A stretch of 64,000 bases of DNA from assembly GCF_026339995.1 (NCBI RefSeq), contig NZ_JAPEPT010000007.1:62001-126000 (forward strand). The letters are read 5' to 3'. The notes beneath the pieces were generated by a model. The model was not told where the DNA came from, ran no database searches, and saw nothing but the letters and a program-made list of their open reading frames with translations. Positions within the stretch are counted from its first letter, which is position 1. The number at the start of each line of letters is the position of its first letter. The position numbers and the translations under genes were made by a program. Of the stretch, positions 58,685 through 64,000 are shown piece by piece. The stretch comes from Streptomyces sp. NBC_01481 (GTDB lineage Bacteria > Actinomycetota > Actinomycetes > Streptomycetales > Streptomycetaceae).

Positions 58685-60871
58685 ATGGATCGCGTGTCCG
58701 CGCTCGACGAACCCCTGAAGAAGACGCTCGGAGCCGCCACCGCGAAGGTGATGGCCGAGCATCTGGACCTGCACACCCTCGGTGATCTGCTGCACCACTA
58801 CCCGCGCAGGTACGCGGAGCGGGGCGAGCTCACGCACCTGTCCGATCTGCCGCTGGACGAACACGTCACCGTGGTCGCCCAGGTGGCGAGCGCCCGCGTG
58901 CTCACCTTCAGCGGCTCGAAGGGGCGGGGCCAGCGGCTGGAGGTCGTCATCACGGACGGCAGCGGTCAGCTGCAACTGGTCTTCTTCGGCAAGGGTGTTC
59001 ACAAGCCCCACAAGGATCTTCTGCCCGGCACCCGCGCGATGTTCGCCGGCAAGGTGTCGGTCTTCAACCGCAAGCTGCAGCTCGCCCACCCCGCGTACGA
59101 ACTGCTCCACGGAGACAGCGACGAGGCCGTCGACTCCTGGGCCGGAGCCCTCATCCCGATCTATCCGGCCTCCACGAAACTCGAGTCGTGGAAGATCGCC
59201 AAGGCGGTCGACGCGGCACTGCCCAGGGCCCGGGAGGCCGTCGACCCCCTGCCGGACGCACTGCGCGAAGGACGCGACCTCGTCCCGCTCCCCGAGGCCC
59301 TGCTGAAGATCCACCGGCCGCACACCAAGGCGGACATCGCGGTCGCACGCGACCGTCTCAAGTGGGACGAGGCCTTCGTCCTCCAGGTCGCCCTCGCCCG
59401 CCGCCGGTACGCCGACACCCAACTGCCCGCGGTGGCCCGCACACCGCGGCCGGACGGGATGCTCGACGCCTTCGACGCCAAGCTGCCCTTCACCCTGACC
59501 GATGGCCAGCAGAAGGTCACCAAGGAGATCTTCGACGACCTGGCGACCGAGCATCCGATGCACCGCCTGCTCCAGGGCGAGGTCGGCTCGGGCAAGACCA
59601 TGGTGGCCCTGCGGGCGATGCTCGCCGTCGTCGACGCGGGCGGTCAGGCGGCCATGCTCGCGCCCACCGAAGTCCTCGCCCAGCAGCACCACCGCTCGAT
59701 CACCGAGATGATGGGCGAGCTCGCGGAGGGAGGGATGCTCGGCGGCGCCGAGCACGCCACCAAGGTGGTGCTGCTGACCGGTTCGATGGGCGCGGCCGCG
59801 CGCAGGCAGGCGCTGCTCGATCTGGTGACCGGTGAGGCCGGGATCGTGATCGGTACGCATGCGCTGATCGAGGACAAGGTGCAGTTCCACGATCTGGGGC
59901 TGGTCGTCGTCGACGAGCAGCACCGCTTCGGCGTGGAGCAGCGCGACGCCCTGCGTTCCAAGGGCAAGCAGCCGCCGCATCTCCTGGTCATGACCGCGAC
60001 CCCCATTCCGCGTACGGTCGCGATGACGGTCTTCGGTGATCTGGAGACCTCGGTCCTGGACCAGCTGCCTGCCGGGCGCTCGCCGATCGCCAGCCATGTG
60101 GTCCCCGCCCAGGACAAGCCGCACTTCCTCGCGCGCGCCTGGGAGCGTGTGCGCGAAGAAGTGGAGAGCGGCCACCAGGCCTATGTGGTGTGTCCCCGCA
60201 TCGGTGACGGTGAGGACGAGCCGAAGAAGAAGTCCGCGGAGGACGAGGCCGAGAAGCGGCCTCCGCTGGCCGTGATCGAGATCGCCGGCCAGCTCGCGGC
60301 GGGCCCGCTGAAGGGCCTGCGGGTGGAGGTCCTGCACGGCCGGATGCAGCCTGACGACAAGGACGACGTCATGCGCCGCTTCGCCGCGGGCGCTGTCGAT
60401 GTCCTGGTCGCCACCACCGTCATCGAGGTCGGTGTCAATGTCCCCAACGCCACTGCGATGGTGATCATGGACGCGGACCGGTTCGGAGTCTCGCAGCTGC
60501 ACCAGCTGCGCGGCCGGGTCGGCCGTGGCTCGGCCCCCGGGCTGTGCTTGCTCGTCACCGAGATGCCCGAGGCCGCCCCCGCCCGTGCCCGGCTGGGCGC
60601 GGTCGCCGCCACGCTCGACGGCTTCGAGCTCTCCCGTATCGACCTCGAACAGCGCCGAGAGGGCGATGTGCTGGGCCAGGCCCAGTCCGGCGTCCGCTCC
60701 TCGCTGCGGATGCTCACCGTCATCGACGACGAGGAGATCATCGCGGCGGCCCGGGAGGAGGCCGTCGCGATCGTCTCCGCGGATCCGGAGCTCGAGCACC
60801 AGCCGGACCTGCGTACGGCGCTGGACGCGCTGCTCGACACCGAGCGGGAGCAGTACCTCGACAAGGGCTGA
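58685..60871 (+). CDS. recG: ATP-dependent DNA helicase RecG
   Basis: A 728-residue branch-migration helicase for stalled forks. It has an N-terminal wedge OB domain (about 50-160), a Walker A in GEVGSGKTMVALRAM, a DEQHRFG Walker B box, ATPIPRTVAM, and helicase C motifs LVATTVIEVGVNVPNA and QLRGRVGRG. The start is ATG 58685; GTG 58694 is an alternative. No good Shine-Dalgarno is present. Confidence 0.94.
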   Translation: MDRVSALDEPLKKTLGAATAKVMAEHLDLHTLGDLLHHYPRRYAERGELTHLSDLPLDEHVTVVAQVASARVLTFSGSKGRGQRLEVVITDGSGQLQLVFFGKGVHKPHKDLLPGTRAMFAGKVSVFNRKLQLAHPAYELLHGDSDEAVDSWAGALIPIYPASTKLESWKIAKAVDAALPRAREAVDPLPDALREGRDLVPLPEALLKIHRPHTKADIAVARDRLKWDEAFVLQVALARRRYADTQLPAVARTPRPDGMLDAFDAKLPFTLTDGQQKVTKEIFDDLATEHPMHRLLQGEVGSGKTMVALRAMLAVVDAGGQAAMLAPTEVLAQQHHRSITEMMGELAEGGMLGGAEHATKVVLLTGSMGAAARRQALLDLVTGEAGIVIGTHALIEDKVQFHDLGLVVVDEQHRFGVEQRDALRSKGKQPPHLLVMTATPIPRTVAMTVFGDLETSVLDQLPAGRSPIASHVVPAQDKPHFLARAWERVREEVESGHQAYVVCPRIGDGEDEPKKKSAEDEAEKRPPLAVIEIAGQLAAGPLKGLRVEVLHGRMQPDDKDDVMRRFAAGAVDVLVATTVIEVGVNVPNATAMVIMDADRFGVSQLHQLRGRVGRGSAPGLCLLVTEMPEAAPARARLGAVAATLDGFELSRIDLEQRREGDVLGQAQSGVRSSLRMLTVIDDEEIIAAAREEAVAIVSADPELEHQPDLRTALDALLDTEREQYLDKG

Positions 60872-60941
60872 CCTGCGGGAAAGTGTCGCCGGTGGGAAGG
60901 TGGCGAGTGGGAGACGGCGTACCGGAAAGGAGGGTGCCGCC

Positions 60942-61313
60942 ATGGACTCCGGCACTGACCCCCGCTCGGTAGTGCGCGCCTATCACGATGCCTGGACCCG
61001 TGGGGACTTCGAGACCGCGGTCGGCCTGCTTTCCCCCGGCCTCAAGGTCGAGGTGCCTGTCAACGACTACCCCACGACCGAGTCGTTCGCCGGGGCCCTC
61101 GCTGCCTTCGGCGGGCTCGCCACTCGCGTGGCACTGCTCTCGGAGCTCTACGGAGAAGATGAGGCAATGCTGCTCTACGACATGGATGTCCAGGGGCTGG
61201 GAACGCTGCGTGTGGCGGAACACTTCACCGTCGCCGCCGGCCGGATCACCCGGATCCGCCAGATCCACGACACCGTGGCGATTCGCGCCGCGGGGTTCGC
61301 GCAGAACGGCTGA
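60942..61313 (+). CDS. SnoaL/NTF2-like protein
   Basis: A 123-residue NTF2-fold protein (VVRAYHDAWTRGDFETAVGL, then LSPGLKVEVPVNDYPTTESF, then GRITRIRQIHDTVAIRAAGF). The fold serves as a small enzyme or binding protein in many pathways. It is preceded by AAGGAGGG and is convergent with an MFS exporter. The substrate is unknown. Confidence 0.85.
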   Translation: MDSGTDPRSVVRAYHDAWTRGDFETAVGLLSPGLKVEVPVNDYPTTESFAGALAAFGGLATRVALLSELYGEDEAMLLYDMDVQGLGTLRVAEHFTVAAGRITRIRQIHDTVAIRAAGFAQNG

Positions 61314-61373
61314 ACCCGGGGTTCGGCTGCGGCAGGTTCACGCGGCACAGTGCCTGCGAGCGCCGCAGAGTTC

Positions 61374-62867
61374 CTACGAGTCGGTCCGCGCCATCTGGGG
61401 CATGGCCTGGGCGTCGGCGGCGCGAGTGGCAGAGCCCGGCGCCTCGACCGGATGCGGCCCCTCGTGCCGGGGTGCGAGAAGCGCCGAGACGATGCCGACC
61501 GCTGCCAGACCCGCTCCGACCCACAGGGCCGGTTTGAAGGCGTCCACGAACGCGTCGGGCGATCCGTAGACGGCCGGGCCGGTGAAGACGGCCGCGAGGA
61601 CGGCGATACCGAAGACGCCGCCGAGTTCACGGACCGCGCTGTTCGTCCCCGAGGCGACTCCGGCCTCCTGCTGCGGCACGGAGCCCATCACCGCGTTGGC
61701 CACGGTCGGGAAGCACATCGACGTCCCGACGCCGGCCACCGTGAGGGCGGCGCTCAGCTCCGCGTAGCCCATACCGGGGTCGGCGATCGCGGCGACCCAC
61801 CCGAGTCCGATCGCCTGCAGTGCCAGTCCGGCGGCCATGAAGGGGCGGTTGCCCCAGCGGTCGGCCAGGGTGCCCGCAACGGGCGCGATCAGCATGGGCG
61901 TCGCGGTCCAGGGGAGGATCCACAGCCCGGCCGCCAGCGGCGAGTTGCCGAGCCCGATCTGCAGGAACTGCGACATCAGGAACAGCGCGCCGAAGAGCGA
62001 GGCGTACATGAAGAAGCTGACGCCGTTCGCCGTGGCGAAGCCGCGCAGCCGGAACAGGCCGAGGGGAACCATCGGATTGCGGGCACGCCGCTGCCAGGCG
62101 ACGAAGCAGGCCACGAGCGCTGCCCCGGCCAGCAGCGAGGAGATCACTTCGGCACTCTCCCAGCCGACCGTGTTCGCGCGCACCAGCCCCCAGGTCAGGC
62201 CGAAGAAGCCCGCTCCGGCCAGAGCGAGTCCCAGCAGGTCGAGGCGGGGCCTCGGCCCGAAGCTCTCGGTCAGCCGGCGGAGCGCCAGCGGGACCAGGAC
62301 AAGACCGATCGGGACGTTGAGCCAGAAGATCCACTGCCAGTCGAGACCGTTGGTGATGGCTCCGCCGACGACCGGTCCCATGGCGACCGCCGTTCCGGCG
62401 ATGCCGCCCCAGAGCCCGATGGCCATCCCGCGCTTCTCCGCCGGGAAGGCCTGGCTGATCAGGGTGAGCGTCAGGGGCATCACGATCGCGGCGGCTCCGC
62501 CCTGCACCGCGCGGGCCGCGATCAGTGCTCCGACGGAGGTCGAGAGGGCCGCCCCGGCCGAGGCGACGGCGAAGGCGAAGAGCCCGATGGCGTACATACG
62601 CCGCCTGCCGAAGCGGTCGCCGAGCGCGGCCCCGGTCAACAGCAGGCAGGCAAAGCTCAGGTTGTAGGCGTTGACCGTCCATTCGAGGTCGGTGAGTTTC
62701 GCGTCCAGGTCGACGCGCAGCACGGGCAGCGCGGTGGCCACGACGAGGGTGTCGAGGGCGACCATGAACAGCCCGAAGGAGGCCAGGACCAAGGTCCATC
62801 CCTTGTGGGGGCCGACTGCGGCGGGGACGCGGGGGGTGGTTTCGTACGGCACGTTTTCCTGCGGCAT
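61374..62867 (-). CDS. MFS drug:H+ antiporter (DHA2, 14 TM)
   Basis: A 497-residue exporter of the DHA2/EmrB-QacA type with about 14 hydrophobic segments. Motif A is GDRFGRRRMYAIGL between TM2 and TM3. The motif C-like GIAGTAVAMGPVVGG lies in TM5. The N-terminal LALDTLVV pattern appears as VALDTLVVATALPVLRVDLD. ATG 62867 has AAGGAGCGG upstream. It may export a drug or a self-made metabolite. It is divergent from the DGPF gene, and no dedicated repressor is adjacent. Confidence 0.92.
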   Translation of the reverse strand: MPQENVPYETTPRVPAAVGPHKGWTLVLASFGLFMVALDTLVVATALPVLRVDLDAKLTDLEWTVNAYNLSFACLLLTGAALGDRFGRRRMYAIGLFAFAVASAGAALSTSVGALIAARAVQGGAAAIVMPLTLTLISQAFPAEKRGMAIGLWGGIAGTAVAMGPVVGGAITNGLDWQWIFWLNVPIGLVLVPLALRRLTESFGPRPRLDLLGLALAGAGFFGLTWGLVRANTVGWESAEVISSLLAGAALVACFVAWQRRARNPMVPLGLFRLRGFATANGVSFFMYASLFGALFLMSQFLQIGLGNSPLAAGLWILPWTATPMLIAPVAGTLADRWGNRPFMAAGLALQAIGLGWVAAIADPGMGYAELSAALTVAGVGTSMCFPTVANAVMGSVPQQEAGVASGTNSAVRELGGVFGIAVLAAVFTGPAVYGSPDAFVDAFKPALWVGAGLAAVGIVSALLAPRHEGPHPVEAPGSATRAADAQAMPQMARTDS

Positions 62868-63054
62868 GGCTTTCCGCTCCTTGCGGATCGTTGTCTCGGA
62901 ATCCGTCTCACTCCCTCGACGGGCGGGGAGGGGGCGAATCGACACAGACCGCAGGAAAATTGCTGGGGAGAGGCTGTCGATCCGGGCGGGTGCCGTACGT
63001 CGGCATCATCAGAAGGCCCGAGCGGCGGGCCCACGAGCGAGAAGGGATCGCGCC

Positions 63055-63402
63055 ATGGCGCAGTACCTGATCCTGATCTACCACGACGAGCAGGCCTGGG
63101 CGGATGCCCCGCAGGAAGTGTGGGACCGGACTCTGAAGGAGCACCGCGCCTTCCAGGAGGCCAACGGGGGAGCCATCCTCGGGAGCAACGCCCTGCACCC
63201 GACCGCCACGGCCACCTGCGTCCGCACGGACGACTCGGGTGCCCTGGCCGTCACGGACGGACCGTTCGCCGAGACGAAGGAGGCGCTCGGCGGCTACTAC
63301 CTCGTGGAAGCCGCCGACCTGGACGAGGCCATCGCCGTGGCCAAGCAGTGCCCGATGGCCTTCGGCGGTATCGAGGTACGGCCCGTTCAGATCTTCCACT
63401 GA
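63055..63402 (+). CDS. YCII/DGPF-domain protein
   Basis: A 115-residue YCII-related protein with the family motif TDGPFAETKEALGGYYLVEA and an N-terminal YLILIYHDE strand. DGPF proteins accompany ECF42-group sigma factors; the next gene is such a sigma factor, 13 nt away. The pair forms a known but poorly understood regulatory unit. The start is ATG 63055. Confidence 0.92.
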   Translation: MAQYLILIYHDEQAWADAPQEVWDRTLKEHRAFQEANGGAILGSNALHPTATATCVRTDDSGALAVTDGPFAETKEALGGYYLVEAADLDEAIAVAKQCPMAFGGIEVRPVQIFH

Positions 63403-63415
63403 CGGGAGGCCCCCG

Positions 63416-64000
63416 GTGGCCAGGGACGGCGCGGCCGGCGGGGTCCGCACGGACCCCGCGGTCGCCGCCGCTGTCGCGGACGCGCACCGCCGCGAGTGGG
63501 CCTTCGTGCTCGCCGCGACAGCGCGCCTGACGCACGACCTCGACCTGGCGGAGGAGTGCGTGCAGGACGCGTACGCCAAGGCGCTGACAGTGTGGGGCGA
63601 GCGCGGCATCCCGCGCCGCCCCGGCGCCTGGCTGACCACTACCGCCCGCAACCGGGCACTGGACGTGCTCCGGCGGGACGCGACCCTGCGCAGGTCGCTG
63701 CCCCAGCTCCTGGACCTCTCTGGCGATCCCTTCACGGAACCGGAGGCTCTGGTGGACGGGGACGGGCCGGAGGAGTTCCCCGACGACCGGCTGCGGCTGA
63801 TCTTCACCTGCTGCCACCCCGCGCTCGCCGAAGAGGCGAAGGTCGCCCTCACATTGCGGCTGCTGTGCGGCCTGACGACCGCGGAGGTGGCGCGCGCCTT
63901 TCTGGTCGGCGAGCCCGCGATGGCCGCCCGGATCACCCGGGCGAAGAAGAAGATCGCCGCCGCGCGGATCCCCTACCGGGTGCCGCCCGCCGACGAGCTG
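63416..64000 (+). CDS. ECF42-type RNA polymerase sigma factor (partial, cut at window end)
   Basis: The first 195 residues are present. The start is GTG 63416 after GGGAGG. Sigma region 2 is AHRREWAFVLAATARLTHDL, then AEECVQDAYAKALTVW and GAWLTTTARNRALDVLRR. Region 4 is KVALTLRLLCGLTTAEVARA, then FLVGEPAMAARITRAKKKI. The IFTCCHPAL segment between regions 2 and 4 is characteristic of the ECF42 group, which also carries a long C-terminal extension missing here. It pairs with the DGPF gene upstream. There is no anti-sigma factor in view. Confidence 0.92.
   Translation, partial: MARDGAAGGVRTDPAVAAAVADAHRREWAFVLAATARLTHDLDLAEECVQDAYAKALTVWGERGIPRRPGAWLTTTARNRALDVLRRDATLRRSLPQLLDLSGDPFTEPEALVDGDGPEEFPDDRLRLIFTCCHPALAEEAKVALTLRLLCGLTTAEVARAFLVGEPAMAARITRAKKKIAAARIPYRVPPADEL

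Noticed and set aside
58667-60955. 762-codon antisense frame over recG
   Set aside because: The sense strand encodes complete RecG motifs; the antisense frame is a codon-bias artefact.

Overview
The window is chromosomal DNA of a Streptomyces or a very close actinomycete. The GC content is very high and third codon positions are strongly GC-biased, with many GTG starts. It also carries two tandem conservons (cvnA-D), an HU protein with a Lys/Ala-rich tail, an IclR regulator next to leuCD, and XRE-DUF397 and ECF-DGPF pairs. The order of the conserved genes (cimA, accB/accE, two conservons, FAA hydrolase, gltX, HAD, Gln/Glu tRNAs, STAS/MEDS, ndgR, leuCD, hupS, cofC, plsC, gpsA, ddlA, DUF3515, AsnC-type RAM protein, thiL, thiD, rpmB, DAK/DegV, recG) matches my memory of the SCO5529-SCO5566 part of Streptomyces coelicolor. 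That match is recall, not a search.

Region by region: (1) 1-2.7 kb holds a TetR regulator and cimA. A possible Ile-rich leader peptide and a terminator hairpin precede cimA, which suggests attenuation. (2) 2.7-26.5 kb is an accessory block. It contains a secreted GH30-lectin enzyme, a LacI repressor and a multidomain GH3 enzyme sharing a control region; a membrane protein coupled to DUF1876; an XRE/DUF397 pair; a subtilase; YceI; a small secreted protein; a complete insertion sequence; an Rrf2-SDR pair with a shared operator; and a glycan-degradation group (GH64, GH101, PL8) with LacI-type operators. (3) 26.6-28.5 kb holds the acyl-CoA carboxylase beta and epsilon subunits. (4) 28.8-39.1 kb holds two tandem conservons, each a sensor-kinase-like protein, a roadblock protein, a DUF742 protein and a small GTPase. 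(5) 39.6-45.1 kb holds an unrecognised 57-residue peptide, FAA hydrolase, gltX, a HAD gene whose 5' end is duplicated, five tRNA genes (Gln, Glu, Glu, Gln, Glu) and a STAS/MEDS regulatory pair. (6) 45.1-64 kb is mainly housekeeping: leucine biosynthesis with its regulator, chromatin, F420 and phospholipid precursors, cell wall, thiamine, ribosome and DNA repair. It ends with an MFS exporter and a DGPF/ECF sigma pair cut by the window edge.

How the genes work together: cimA, leuC, leuD and ndgR are branched-chain amino-acid genes at two sites. gltX sits beside the Glu and Gln tRNAs it is expected to charge. The secreted hydrolases target beta-glucans (GH30, GH3, GH64) and animal-type glycans (GH101 on mucin O-glycans, PL8 on hyaluronan or chondroitin). 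Two genes, PL8 and the STAS protein, carry a TTA codon and so are probably linked to development through the bldA tRNA.

Mobile and repeated DNA includes an IS1182-like element with perfect 39-bp inverted repeats, two short CTAG-bounded elements whose ends supply the stop codons of cofC and ddlA, and three copies of an intergenic hairpin repeat. A short repeat is also fixed in frame inside the GH101 gene.
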